A stretch of DNA of 64,000 bases from CAWHHZ01 sp963829355 (GCA_963829355.1 CAWHHZ010000004.1:227322-291321), one strand, 5' to 3'; shown: positions 16,708-25,565, counted from the first letter of the stretch. Translations and numbers: made by a program. The notes: generated from the letters alone by a model not told the origin.

Positions 16708-16994
16708 GAGGGTTCAAGAGGTTCAGAAGTTCAGAGGTTCAGAGGTTCAGAGTTCAAGGGTTCAAGAGTTCAAGAGTGAAGAGGGTAGCAGAGGCTGTCA
16801 TCCTGAGCCGGCGGGAGCGGAGCGGAGGACGGTCGAAGGATCGCGTGAGATCCACCTCGAGTTGGATTCACGCGATCCTTCGCTGGCGCTCAGGATGACA
16901 TGTTCGGCTCACTTCACTCTAGTGGCGGAAGCGCCCTTAAACCCTTGAACCCTTGAACCCTTGAACTCTTGAACCCTTGAACTCCTGAACCCTG
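16708..16994. repeat. Nested hairpin N3: GGTTCAAGA arms around an R1 palindrome
   Basis: The left arm 16711-16776 is made of AGGTTCAGA and GTTCAAGAG words. The right arm 16937-16993 is made of CCCTTGAAC words. GGGTTCAAGAGTTCAAG at 16758-16774 is exactly complementary to 16960-16976. Inside, 16797-16899 is an R1 palindrome (GTCATCCTGAGCCGGCG to CGCTCAGGATGAC), followed by part of the 58-bp unit. The element fills the whole gap between the thiolase stop and the CoA-transferase start. Confidence 0.85.
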
Positions 16995-16997
16995 CTT

Positions 16998-18287
16998 CTA
17001 CTCCCGCTCCAGAACGATCGCCGAGCCCTGTCCGCCCGCGGCGCAGACCGAGACGAGACCGTACTGCTTGCCGGAGCGTTTGAGCTCGTTGGCGACGGTC
17101 GTCACGATGCGTGAGCCGGTGGCGCCAAAGGGATGTCCGATGGCGATCGAGCCTCCGGTGAGATTGATCGCTTCCGGATCGATTTCGCCGACTGCCTCGT
17201 CGCGGCCGAGGCGCTTCTGCGCGAACTCCTTCGAGCCGAGCCACTGGATATTCGAGAGCACCTGTGCGGCGAAGGCCTCGTGCATCTCGATCACGTCGAT
17301 GTCCTCGAGCGTCAGGCCAGCGCGGTCGAGAGCCTGCGGGATCGCGAAGGCAGGTCCCTGCAGGAGTTGATCGAATGGGTCGAGAGCAGCGTATGCGTAC
17401 GACTTGACGTAGGCGATCGGCTCGTATCCCAGAGCCTTCGCCTTCTTTTCGGACATGAGCAGCATTGCGGCGGCGCCGTCGGTGAGAGGGGAGGCGTTGC
17501 CGGCCGTGATCGAACCGTACTTCTTGTCGAATACCGGCTTGAGCGACGAGAGCTTCTCGATCGTGGTGTCCTTGCGGATGAGATTGTCTTCGCGGACGAT
17601 CGTCTCGTAGCGGTCGGGGACGAGAACCGTCATGACCTCGTCATCGAACTTCCCGCTCTCGAAGGCGGCGGCGGCGCGGTGGTGACTCTGGTAGGCGAAC
17701 CTGTCCTGCGCCTCCCGGCTGATGTCATTCTCTTTCGCCATGATCTCGGCCGACTCTCCCATGGTGAGACCGGTCGTCGACTCGGCGATCGCGGGAACGT
17801 CTGGAGCCAGGTGCTGCGGGCGGAGGGATGTGAATGCTTTGAGCTTGCCGGCGACACTCTTCTGCTTGCTCGCGGCGACGAGAGTCTCGGAGAATTTCTT
17901 CGAGAAGAGAATCGGCACGTTGGAGAGCGATTCCGATCCGCCGGCGATCACCATGTCGGCGTAGCCGCGATAGATCATGTCGGCGGCCGTAGTAATCGCC
18001 TGGTTTGCAGAGGCGCAAGCCTGTGAGACGGTGTGGGCCGGGATGCTCCGGGGGAGCGAAGTGCCGAGAACGATCTCTCTGGCGATGTTCGCTGCTTTCA
18101 CACTCGGGATGACGGTTCCGAAGACCAGATAGTTCACGAGATTCGGATCGATCCCGGTGTTCTGGACGAGCTCGGACACGACGATCTTGCCGAGCTCGAG
18201 CGCGTCGAGACTCGAGTAGACGGTACCAGCCTTCGCAAAAGGAGTTCTGAGTCCCTTCACGATGGCAACACGATTCTGTTCAGCCAT
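16998..18287 (-). CDS. fadI: Acetyl-CoA acyltransferase (3-ketoacyl-CoA thiolase, FadI type)
   Basis: A 429-residue thiolase that cleaves 3-ketoacyl-CoA with CoA in beta-oxidation. The nucleophilic cysteine is in VSQACASANQAI (about residue 95). The later histidine motifs are MHEAFAAQVL and GGSIAIGHPFGATGSR, and the second active-site cysteine is in VSVCAAGGQGSA near the C-terminus. The N-terminus RVAIVKGLRTPFAKAG and overall length match FadI rather than the shorter FadA. No fadJ partner is adjacent. It is separated from the CoA-transferase on the same strand by a repeat element. Confidence 0.92.
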   Translation of the reverse strand: MAEQNRVAIVKGLRTPFAKAGTVYSSLDALELGKIVVSELVQNTGIDPNLVNYLVFGTVIPSVKAANIAREIVLGTSLPRSIPAHTVSQACASANQAITTAADMIYRGYADMVIAGGSESLSNVPILFSKKFSETLVAASKQKSVAGKLKAFTSLRPQHLAPDVPAIAESTTGLTMGESAEIMAKENDISREAQDRFAYQSHHRAAAAFESGKFDDEVMTVLVPDRYETIVREDNLIRKDTTIEKLSSLKPVFDKKYGSITAGNASPLTDGAAAMLLMSEKKAKALGYEPIAYVKSYAYAALDPFDQLLQGPAFAIPQALDRAGLTLEDIDVIEMHEAFAAQVLSNIQWLGSKEFAQKRLGRDEAVGEIDPEAINLTGGSIAIGHPFGATGSRIVTTVANELKRSGKQYGLVSVCAAGGQGSAIVLERE

Positions 18288-18340
18288 TTTTCACCTCATC
18301 TTCGTCCGGTGCGACGAGCATGCCGCCGAAATCTATCACG

Positions 18341-18543
18341 TGTGGGTCGCGCGTCCCGCGCGATGTGAGCCGGCGTCTCGCCGGCTCACGGGTGAGACGT
18401 AGCCAGGACTCTCTGATCTTGCACATGGGGCGGGCTCACTGGCGCTCGCCGACTTCGCGAGAGAGATTCGATTGCTGCGCCCATCGTCGGCCGGCGGGAC
18501 GCCGGCCGACATCGCGCGAGACGCGCGACCGCGACCCACACCC
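18341..18543. repeat. Family R2 palindromic element (GTGGGTCGCGCGTC)
   Basis: The ends are inverted: GTGGGTCGCGCGTC on the left, and GACGCGCGACC followed by GCGACCCACAC on the right. Internal hairpins are GAGCCGGCGTCTCGCCGGCTC and GGCCGGCGGGACGCCGGCC. It occupies the divergent gap between the thiolase and DHH genes. No other content is visible in 18288-18643 apart from weak promoter-like sequence near 18590. Confidence 0.82.
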
Positions 18544-18643
18544 ATCGGAATGATCACTTCACCAGGGGCGTTCCGTTTCGCATCGGTCCCGCATGTATAG
18601 TCCGGATGGCGTCAGCCTGGAAAGGCGGCGGGACGGATCACCT

Positions 18644-19693
18644 ATGAAAGAAAAGCTCGAAGAGCTGTTGAAACTGCCACTCGACAAGGGAAAGCTGCTG
18701 ATTTTCACGCACGACAACCCTGATCCCGACTCGATCGCGAGTGCTGCCGCGATGGCGCATCTTCTCCGTGAAACCCGCGGGATCGATGCGACGCTCGCGT
18801 ACAGCGGCATCGTCGGGAGGGCGGAGAATCGCGCGATGGTCGAGCAGCTCCATTTCGAGATCCAGCATCTGGACGATCTCGACACCGCCGAGTTCGCTCA
18901 TCTGGCGCTCGTTGATGCGCAGCCGGGCACCGGGAACAGCGCGCTCACGCTCGAGCACACGATCGACATCGTGGTCGACCACCATCCGCTGCGCGAGCAG
19001 ACGAAGAAGGCGCGCTTCTACGACGTCCGTCCCGAGATGGGGGCCTCGGCGACCATGCTCACGTGGTATCTCCGTGACGCAGGTGTCGACATTCCTCCCG
19101 ATCTCGCCACCGGCCTTCTCTACGGCATCCGCTCCGAGACGCAGGACCTCGGGCGGGAGGTCTCACCCGAGGATCGGGAGGCATACGGGTTCCTCTTCCC
19201 GAAGATGGAGCCTCTCAAGATGGCCGCGATCGCGCGGCCGGCTCTCGAACGGCGCTACTACCAGCAGCTCGCTATTGCACTCGATACGCTGATGGTTGGT
19301 GAAGAAGTCGCCATCTGCTCGCTCGGAGAGGTCACCGATCCGGATTTCGTTCCGGAGATGGCCGATCTCGTGGTGCGGATGGAAGGAATCTGCTGGTCCT
19401 TCGCGTACGGCAGCTTCTCCAACAAGCTCTATGTATCGATTCGCGCGAATGATCCCGAGGCCGCGGCGGGCGAGGTGATGATGGAGGTTCTCGATGATGT
19501 TGGCCGGGGTGGCGGACACGGGATGCGTGCCGGTGGAAATGTTGAGCTGACCGAGATCAAGATGACGCGTGGTGAGCTCGAGAGCGAGATCAAACATCGT
19601 TTTCTCGAGGCCGTGGGGCACCCCAACGCTCCGCTCCACCCGCTGAAAACCGCCCGCTTCGACAAGGAGAAGCCGGAAGGCGACGAAGAGTAG
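18644..19693 (+). CDS. DHH-family phosphoesterase (NrnA-like)
   Basis: A 349-residue soluble phosphoesterase of the DHH/DHHA1 family that includes NrnA nanoRNase/pAp phosphatase and c-di-AMP phosphodiesterases. Motifs are FTHDNPDPDSIASAAAMAHL (motif I), LVDAQPGTGN (motif II), IVVDHHPLRE (DHH), and the C-terminal DHHA1 signature GRGGGHGMRAGGNVEL. The start at 18644 (MKEKLEELLKL) is preferred over an ATG at 18593, because the extra 17 residues are not family-like. The probable substrates are short RNA oligomers or pAp, but c-di-AMP or pApA cannot be excluded. The gene stands alone between repeat elements. Confidence 0.87.
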   Translation: MKEKLEELLKLPLDKGKLLIFTHDNPDPDSIASAAAMAHLLRETRGIDATLAYSGIVGRAENRAMVEQLHFEIQHLDDLDTAEFAHLALVDAQPGTGNSALTLEHTIDIVVDHHPLREQTKKARFYDVRPEMGASATMLTWYLRDAGVDIPPDLATGLLYGIRSETQDLGREVSPEDREAYGFLFPKMEPLKMAAIARPALERRYYQQLAIALDTLMVGEEVAICSLGEVTDPDFVPEMADLVVRMEGICWSFAYGSFSNKLYVSIRANDPEAAAGEVMMEVLDDVGRGGGHGMRAGGNVELTEIKMTRGELESEIKHRFLEAVGHPNAPLHPLKTARFDKEKPEGDEE

Positions 19694-19720
19694 ATCGACG
19701 TGTCACCCCGCTCGAGGATA

Positions 19721-19849
19721 GTCATCCTGAGCGAAGCGAAGGATCGCGTACGGGATGACTCGAAGTGAACTGCGCAGAAAACTCAGGGTGAGTATGACTC
19801 CACGCGATCCTTCGACCGTCCTTCGCTGCGCTCGGCGGCTCAGGATGAC
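19721..19849. repeat. Family R1 palindrome
   Basis: It runs from GTCATCCTGAGCGAAGCGAA to CGGCTCAGGATGAC with the core GATCGCGT and its inverse ACGCGATCC. It lies between the convergent DHH and glucokinase genes, where it could act as a bidirectional terminator, although no T-run follows. Confidence 0.82.
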
Positions 19850-19872
19850 AGCTTCGAGGTCGACCTTCCGGC

Positions 19873-20811
19873 TCAGCGCCGCGCGAGGGCGCACGCGCCG
19901 ATCAGGCCTGCTTTTGCGTTCATGATCACGTAGACGGGAATCGTACTGAGCAGCTCGCTGAAACGGCCCTTGTTCGAGAATGCCCTCTGAAAACGGCCAT
20001 CGGTGAGGCGATCGAGATTCTTTGTGGCGATTCCTCCCGCGATGTAGACGCCTCCGCGGGCGAGTGCCTTGAGGGCGAGATTACCAGCCTCCGCGCCGTA
20101 GGCGTCGATGAAAAGATCCATCGCGGCCATCGCCTCCGGGTCCCTTTCCTCCGCGAGCTGTTCGACCTGGACGGCTTCTTCGACCCGCGGCTTTACACGG
20201 CCGGCCCGCTTCATCATGAACTCGTGAAGATCCACGATTCCGAGCCCGGACACGACTCGCTCCCAGCTCACATGGCCATACTTCCCTCGCAGAAATACCA
20301 GAAGCTCGTCCTGGAGCGGAGTGGCGGGTGCGAAATCGGAGTGGCCTCCTTCGGAAGGAATGATCGTCCAGAAGTCGCCTGCGGGAGCCACGATCGCCTG
20401 ACCGAGACCGGTTCCGGCACCGAGCACTGCCCGGGCCGATCCGAGCTCCCGTTTCCCTTCATTGAGGACCACGAGATCGTCATTTCCGAGCTCCGAGAGT
20501 GAGGCCGCCACCCCGTAGAAGTCATTGACCAGCCGGACCTCTCCGATCCCGTGGCTGTGCGCGAGCTCGAGCGCGCTCAACGTCCACGGCAGATTGGTCA
20601 CCTGCGCAGTCCCATGCAGGATCGGTCCTGCCACGGCGAAGCACGCCTTCTGTACCGGCTCGCTCTGATCCCGCAGGAAGTCGGTCACGATCGCGTCAAA
20701 CGACGTGAAATCTCCGGAGGCGTACAGTTTCTCCCGGATCGTCGTCCCGGACTCGCTGAAAAGACGCAGAATTGTTTTGGTCCCTCCGAGGTCCCCTCCG
20801 AGAAGTGTCAT
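19873..20811 (-). CDS. glk: Glucokinase
   Basis: A 312-residue glucokinase of the bacterial Glk family (hexokinase/actin fold), which phosphorylates glucose with ATP. Seen are the phosphate-1 motif GGDLGGTKTILRL at the N-terminus, VNDFYGVAASL with the catalytic aspartate, the phosphate-2 motif GAGTGLGQAIV, and EGGHSDFAP. The adenosine motif is VYIAGGIATKNL. The start at 20811 forms an ATGA overlap with the preceding small gene, and in-frame residues upstream are not family-like. Translational coupling to that gene suggests a joint sugar-phosphate role. Confidence 0.92.
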   Translation of the reverse strand: MTLLGGDLGGTKTILRLFSESGTTIREKLYASGDFTSFDAIVTDFLRDQSEPVQKACFAVAGPILHGTAQVTNLPWTLSALELAHSHGIGEVRLVNDFYGVAASLSELGNDDLVVLNEGKRELGSARAVLGAGTGLGQAIVAPAGDFWTIIPSEGGHSDFAPATPLQDELLVFLRGKYGHVSWERVVSGLGIVDLHEFMMKRAGRVKPRVEEAVQVEQLAEERDPEAMAAMDLFIDAYGAEAGNLALKALARGGVYIAGGIATKNLDRLTDGRFQRAFSNKGRFSELLSTIPVYVIMNAKAGLIGACALARR

Positions 20812-21266
20812 GCGTGATCCTTTCTGCCGATCGGTGTGACCGTCGCTTCCCAGTGCTCCTCCCTTACGAAAAACCACGCCAGCTTCGAGTCGCCGCTTCG
20901 GCGAGTCCAGATTGCGAGGTCCTCCTGTCGATCGATGGCAATGAAGATCATTCGTGCCTCATTCATCCACGGAGGTTCACTTGCAGGAGGTGGTCCGACA
21001 ATCACGACGAGGTCGAGTGGTTCATCGAGATCGCGCGCCTCGGCCGGGAGGAGCTCGTCGTAGCGATCGATCGTGGTCTGCACCGGTTCGGGGTATCCCG
21101 CGAGATGCGGTCGTTTCGACATGCGGGCGAGATGGCTGCCCAGCCACTCCGGGAGCGCCCCGACGATGCCGATGTATGGACTGAGCGAGCTCGCCGTCAC
21201 GCGATCGATCGCCTCGCCGACCCCCGCATGGAGATCCGCCTCGGAGCTGAATACCCTGTAATTCAT
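20808..21266 (-). CDS. Small hypothetical protein, weakly 6-phosphogluconolactonase-like
   Basis: A 152-residue soluble protein beginning MNYRVFSSEADLHAG. I do not recognise the family with confidence. The arrangement VFSSEADLHAGVGEAIDRV, the acidic middle, and a C-terminal MNEARMIFIAIDRQEDLA segment recall the start and end of 6-phosphogluconolactonase. However, the length is too short and the sugar-binding SGG motif is replaced by GALPE. It is translationally coupled to glk, which fits a glucose-6-phosphate role or a regulator of it. An upstream in-frame ATG at 21335 would add 23 unlikely residues. Confidence 0.5.
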   Translation of the reverse strand: MNYRVFSSEADLHAGVGEAIDRVTASSLSPYIGIVGALPEWLGSHLARMSKRPHLAGYPEPVQTTIDRYDELLPAEARDLDEPLDLVVIVGPPPASEPPWMNEARMIFIAIDRQEDLAIWTRRSGDSKLAWFFVREEHWEATVTPIGRKDHA

Positions 21267-21338
21267 CTGTGATCGGAGCTCATCGCCGGGCGTCTCCGCC
21301 CGATGACGCGGAACGGTCCCCGGCTCCGGGTTCATAAA

Positions 21339-22001
21339 CTACATCGCCGTCTGCGCTCCACTCTCCGGCTTCGGGAACACGAGATCGAGCTTGATCAGCA
21401 CCTCGTCCCGGATCAGATTGTCCGGCGCACCCTTGTACGACACACCCCACTTCTGCCGATCGATCGAGAACTGGGCCTTCGCCTGGATGGTCTCTCCGCT
21501 CATGTCGACCGTCGCGGGGAAGGTGATGCTGTTGGTCTGGCCGCGCATCTCCAGATTTCCAGTGATCTCGTAGTTCGCACCCTCCTCGCCGGACTTCTCG
21601 ACGATCGAGGTCGATTCGAAATGGGCTTCCGGATGATTCTCGACATCAAAGAAGTCGGGCGTCTTGAGGTGCCCCGTCAGCTTTTCGGTGTCGGACCAGA
21701 TCGAGCTCATGTCGATCGTGAAGGCGACCTGCCGCGGCGTGTCGCCCTCGAACGAGAGCGATCCATCGAATCGCTCGAATCCCCCATCGTGATGACGGGT
21801 GACCTTCGTGGCGAGCCACTCGATCTTGCTCTGGTCTTTGATGACATCGACGGTGGTGGCTTCCGCGGCCACCGGCTCTGCAACCTGTGCTTCGCCCACC
21901 TGGGCGGCCGGGCTCTGATCGACCTCACGCTCACATCCGCCCAGAGCAAGGACGAATGTGAGTGCCGTGAGAACAACCAGTGGATTCTTTCTGTTGCGCA
22001 T
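21339..22001 (-). CDS. YceI-family periplasmic lipoprotein
   Basis: A 220-residue lipoprotein with a type II signal peptide and lipobox LALGGC at residues 18-23. A low-complexity linker (about 25-45) follows, then a YceI lipocalin-like beta-barrel (SKIEWLATKVTRHHDGGFERFDGS, FTIDMSSIWSDTEKLTGHLKTPDFFDVENHPEA, ITGNLEMRGQTNSITFPATV). YceI proteins bind isoprenoid quinones or other polyprenyl lipids. It is probably anchored in the outer or inner membrane, facing the periplasm. It may be co-transcribed with the downstream small gene and glk (72 bases apart), though the functions differ. Confidence 0.9.
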   Translation of the reverse strand: MRNRKNPLVVLTALTFVLALGGCEREVDQSPAAQVGEAQVAEPVAAEATTVDVIKDQSKIEWLATKVTRHHDGGFERFDGSLSFEGDTPRQVAFTIDMSSIWSDTEKLTGHLKTPDFFDVENHPEAHFESTSIVEKSGEEGANYEITGNLEMRGQTNSITFPATVDMSGETIQAKAQFSIDRQKWGVSYKGAPDNLIRDEVLIKLDLVFPKPESGAQTAM

Positions 22002-22130
22002 AGTTCCTCCTGTGTTTCGAGTGGAGTGCGCATTATCCCCAACGTGGAGCCAGGACAGAAATCAGAAGGTCATTGTCGCGCGGCTTTTCTTTGAGCCGAC
22101 AGGCACGTCAAGAGAGGAATCAACGAAGAC

Positions 22131-23225
22131 ATGGGTTTGAGTGCAGGTATCGTCGGTCTGCCGAACGTCGGCAAGTCGACCATCTTCAACGCGCTGTGCG
22201 CCGGAGGCGCGGAGAGCGCCAATTATCCCTTCTGTACGATCGAGCCGAACGTAGGAATCGTTCCGGTACCCGATCGGCGTCTCGAGCAGATCGCAGAGCT
22301 GGCAAAGAGCAAGAGCGTCATCTTCACCGACCTGAAGGTCGTCGACATCGCGGGGCTCGTGAAGGGCGCGAGCAAGGGTGAGGGACTCGGAAACCAGTTT
22401 CTGGCCAACATCCGTGAGACCGACGCCGTCATTCACGTCGTCCGTTGCTTCGATGACCCAAACGTCGTACATGTCGAGGGGTCGGTGGACCCGGCGCGCG
22501 ACATCGATATCATCGAGACGGAGCTTCTGCTCGCCGATCTCGACTCGGTCAACAAGCGTCTCGACCGGGCGGGGAAGATGGCGAGGGTCGGGCAGAAGGA
22601 CGCGATACGTACTGTGGAGATTCTCCAGCGCGCCGTCGCCGCCATCGACGAGGGTACACCGCTCCGTGCCGTCGACTGGAGCGACGAGGAGAGAGCACTT
22701 CTTCGCGAGGCGAATCCGCTGACGATGAAGCCGGTGCTGTACGTCGCCAACGTCGGGGAGGACGATCTCGGAGCCGAGACGGACGCCGTGAAGCAAGTCA
22801 TGGCGATCGCGGAAAAGCGGGGTGGAGAGGTCGTCGTGATTGCGGGGGAGCTCGAGGCGCAGATCGCACGGCTCGATCCCGAGGAGCGGACCGAGTTCCT
22901 GCACGACATGGGTCTCGAAGAGCCGGGGCTTCACGCATTGATCCGGGCGGCATATTCTCTGCTGAGTCTGGAGACGTTCTTCACGGCCGGACCGAAAGAG
23001 GCCCGGGCGTGGACCATTCACAAAGGAACGAAGGCCCCTCAGGCCGCGGGGGAGATTCATTCCGACTTCGAGCGCGGGTTCATTCGGGCTGAGACCATCG
23101 GATTCAACGATTTCATCGAACAACGCGGCGAGCAGGGAGCGAAGGCGGCAGGTAAGATGAGGAGCGAAGGGAAGGAGTACGTCGTGCAGGACGGCGACGT
23201 GATTCTTTTCAGATTCAATGTCTGA
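22131..23225 (+). CDS. ychF: Ribosome-associated ATPase/GTPase YchF (OLA1)
   Basis: A 364-residue Obg-related ATPase that binds ribosomes and takes part in stress responses. The N-terminus has the P-loop GLPNVGKSTIFNAL, then the switch II region DIAGLVKGASKGEGLG and the modified G4 motif VANVGE, which explains ATP preference in the family. A helical insert follows, and the C-terminal TGS-like domain includes SLETFFTAGPKEARAW and FERGFIRAETIGFNDFIE. The length matches the family exactly. The alpha/beta hydrolase gene downstream overlaps its stop by eight bases. Confidence 0.95.
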   Translation: MGLSAGIVGLPNVGKSTIFNALCAGGAESANYPFCTIEPNVGIVPVPDRRLEQIAELAKSKSVIFTDLKVVDIAGLVKGASKGEGLGNQFLANIRETDAVIHVVRCFDDPNVVHVEGSVDPARDIDIIETELLLADLDSVNKRLDRAGKMARVGQKDAIRTVEILQRAVAAIDEGTPLRAVDWSDEERALLREANPLTMKPVLYVANVGEDDLGAETDAVKQVMAIAEKRGGEVVVIAGELEAQIARLDPEERTEFLHDMGLEEPGLHALIRAAYSLLSLETFFTAGPKEARAWTIHKGTKAPQAAGEIHSDFERGFIRAETIGFNDFIEQRGEQGAKAAGKMRSEGKEYVVQDGDVILFRFNV

Positions 23226-24033
23226 GACACACCATTTCGAGATCGCTTCGGCAGAGGGTCTGCCCATCCGGGGAGTCCTCGAGATTCCTCATAATCCAGA
23301 GCGCCTCGCGATCGTGATTCACGGGTTCAAGGGCTTCAGGGAGTGGGGATTCTTTCCGTGGCTCTGCGAGCGCCTGAGCGAGTCGGGTATCGCGGCGTGC
23401 CGGTTCGACATGTCGCGCAACGGCATCGGCGAGGACCCGGAGACCTTCGAACGACTCGACCTGTTCGAGAACGATACGTACTCGATTCAACTTTCCGATC
23501 TCGAAACGGTGTATGAGCATGTGCGCTCGATGAAGGGCATGGACTCCCTTCCGGCGTTTCTGGTGGGTCACTCCAGGGGAGGAGCGATCGCTCTTCTTGG
23601 AGCGCGCCGGCTTCCGTCCCTCTCGGGTGTCGTCACCTGGAGTGCGATCGCGTCGACCGACCGCTGGGACGAAGCGACGAAACGGGATTGGCGCCGCAAG
23701 GGCAGGCTCGAGATCGAGAACTCCCGTACTGGGCAAGTCATGCCGATGTCGACTGCCGTCCTCGATGACCTGGAGCAGAACGCTGCCGCGCTCGATGTTC
23801 TGGCCGCGGTCGAGGCGATGGCGGTTCCGCTGTTCGTCATTCACGGTGGCAATGACGAAACTGTCTCGACAGAGGACGCGGAAGCGATCGCTGCGGCCCA
23901 CTCGGCTCCGGCAAAGATGATCATCAGCGGAGCGGGCCACACCTTCAACGCGATTCACCCGCTGATCAACGTCCCGTGCGAGCTCGCGCTCGCGGCTCAC
24001 GTCACCGCTCGTTTCATTACCTCATATCGGTAG
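23218..24033 (+). CDS. Alpha/beta hydrolase
   Basis: A 271-residue cytoplasmic serine hydrolase. The oxyanion region is VIHGFKGFREWG, the nucleophile elbow is VGHSRGGAIAL (serine near residue 122), the acid is in FVIHGGNDETV, and the histidine is in ISGAGHTFNAIHP. The HGFKG and GHSRGG combination is found in small esterases and dienelactone-hydrolase-like proteins. It starts inside the end of ychF, so the two are translationally coupled. No signal peptide is present. The natural substrate is unknown. Confidence 0.87.
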   Translation: MSETHHFEIASAEGLPIRGVLEIPHNPERLAIVIHGFKGFREWGFFPWLCERLSESGIAACRFDMSRNGIGEDPETFERLDLFENDTYSIQLSDLETVYEHVRSMKGMDSLPAFLVGHSRGGAIALLGARRLPSLSGVVTWSAIASTDRWDEATKRDWRRKGRLEIENSRTGQVMPMSTAVLDDLEQNAAALDVLAAVEAMAVPLFVIHGGNDETVSTEDAEAIAAAHSAPAKMIISGAGHTFNAIHPLINVPCELALAAHVTARFITSYR

Positions 24034-24036
24034 CTG

Positions 24037-24200
24037 TTGTGGGTCGCGCGTCCGTGTGGGTCGCGCGTCCCGCGCGATGTAAGCCGGCGTCTCGCCGGCT
24101 TACGAGAGAGACGGAGCCACTCGCGACGATCTGTCGCATCTTGCACGAGGGGCGGGCTGGCGCGGGGCAGGGCCTTCGCTTCGCTGGGCCGGGGCATCAA
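24037..24200. repeat. Family R2 element, left half, and unresolved gap
   Basis: GTGGGTCGCGCGTCC occurs twice in tandem (24039 and 24056), followed by the hairpin TAAGCCGGCGTCTCGCCGGC. The expected right-end GACCCACAC is missing, so the copy is truncated. The rest of the gap to 24401 has a C9 run near 24246 and several GAGCGAAGCGAAG-like words near 24350-24390 (degenerate). No convincing gene is visible there. Confidence 0.65.
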
Positions 24201-24401
24201 TGACGAGCGGACGTGCGTTTTCGATCGAGGAGACTGTCGTTCGATCTGTGGACCCCCCCCTCCTCAAATTGAATTACAGTCGCCACAGCCGTACATCCGC
24301 GAACGCCTCAATGAATGCCTCGGACGCGCGAAGCCAGGTCCCCGTCCCGGACGAGCGAAGCGAAGTCCCCGCCCCTCGAGCGTAGCGAGCCCGCCCCCCG
24401 C

Positions 24402-25565
24402 CTAATCGTGGTGGCGCTTCGGATCGGTCACGCGGTGCGTGGTCTCACGCCGGCGTCTGCGGCGTTTCGGTCTCGCTTCTGCCGATGTACTCGGGTCCCG
24501 GTCCTCTTCGTCGACCAGCCAGACCCATTGTGATTCCGCATCCTCAGCGGGACTCTCCGGAGCGGCCGTCGCTGTCGCTGCTGGCTTCGCGGTCTGCGAT
24601 TTCGTTTTCGGCGGCCGCGGCGGCTTCTGCGCCGTGAGCTCGATCTGCTTGAGCCGTACGAGCGTGTCTTCGTGGAGACGTCTGTTCACCGAGATCAGAT
24701 CGGCGAGCAGTCCGATCAGCATCGTCTGGAATCCGCTGATCAGCAGGACCGCCGCCAGGATGAGGCTCTGGATATGCCCGGCACTCCCGTCCGTGACGTA
24801 GAAGAACAGAAATCGGAGACCGATCGCGATGCCGGTCAGCATCAGGATCGATCCAATCAGGAAGAACGTTTTGAGAGGGCTGTAGAGCGTGTAGATGCGG
24901 AAGACCGTGACGACCGACTTGCGGATGTAGCTGCCCATTCCCCGATAGAGCCGTGAGGGGCGCGTCGGCGCGTTGGTCCGAACCTTCACCGACCGGAGCT
25001 CGAGATTTCTCTTGCCCGCCTGAATGATCGTCTCGAGCGTGTAGGTGAACGGGTTGAACACGTTGATCTGCATCGCGGCGTCTCGCGAGAACGCGCGGAA
25101 GCCGCTGGTCACGTCGGGGACCCGAAGTCCGGACGCGACGCTCACGGCCCAACTTCCGAGACGCTGGAGCATTCTCTTCAGCGGTCCCATGTGCTTTGAG
25201 TTGCGGACATCGCGGTCGCCGATCACCACATCGGCCGTGCCACCGAGGATCGGTGAGATCAGCAGAGCGACGTCATCGGCGACGTACTGGTTGTCGGCAT
25301 CGGTGTTGACGATGACGTCGGCGCCGCTCCTGAGCGCATGGTCGAGACCGCGGCGGAACGTGGCGGAGAGCCCCTGATGGCTGGTCAGCCGCACCACTTT
25401 CGCTCCGGCGGCCGCGGCGACCTCGGCTGTCCGGTCGGTACTGCCGTCGTCGACCACCACCACTTCGATCAGGTCGATGCCGGTGAGTTTGCGTGGGAGA
25501 GCCTTGATCGCTGCTTCGATCTGTGTTTCTTCGTTGTAGGCGGGTATTTGAATGACAAGTTTCAA
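24402..25565 (-). CDS. Membrane glycosyltransferase family 2 (polyprenyl-phosphate glycosyltransferase type)
   Basis: A 387-residue enzyme. Residues 1-225 are a GT-A domain (IQIPAYNEETQIEAAIKAL, VVVDDGSTDRTAEVA, a metal-binding VNTDADNQY). Two transmembrane helices follow at about 235-255 (FFLIGSILMLTGIAIGL) and 270-295 (LILAAVLLISGFQTMLIGLL). This layout is typical of DPM1/ArnC-like enzymes that load a sugar on undecaprenyl phosphate at the inner membrane. The C-terminal 65 residues are proline-, alanine- and arginine-rich and likely disordered, with a basic RPKRRRRRRE stretch. It is transcribed away from the glycosyltransferase and radical SAM operon that begins at 25892. Confidence 0.88.
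   Translation of the reverse strand: MKLVIQIPAYNEETQIEAAIKALPRKLTGIDLIEVVVVDDGSTDRTAEVAAAAGAKVVRLTSHQGLSATFRRGLDHALRSGADVIVNTDADNQYVADDVALLISPILGGTADVVIGDRDVRNSKHMGPLKRMLQRLGSWAVSVASGLRVPDVTSGFRAFSRDAAMQINVFNPFTYTLETIIQAGKRNLELRSVKVRTNAPTRPSRLYRGMGSYIRKSVVTVFRIYTLYSPLKTFFLIGSILMLTGIAIGLRFLFFYVTDGSAGHIQSLILAAVLLISGFQTMLIGLLADLISVNRRLHEDTLVRLKQIELTAQKPPRPPKTKSQTAKPAATATAAPESPAEDAESQWVWLVDEEDRDPSTSAEARPKRRRRRRETTHRVTDPKRHHD

Noticed and set aside
18440..18480. GATTCGATTGCTGC region as a possible tRNA T-arm
   Set aside because: No acceptor or anticodon stems can be formed around it, and it lies inside an R2 element. I saw no tRNA or rRNA gene in the window.
24200..24401. A possible transposase remnant
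   Set aside because: A frame opens here but contains only proline- and arginine-rich sequence with no transposase motif.
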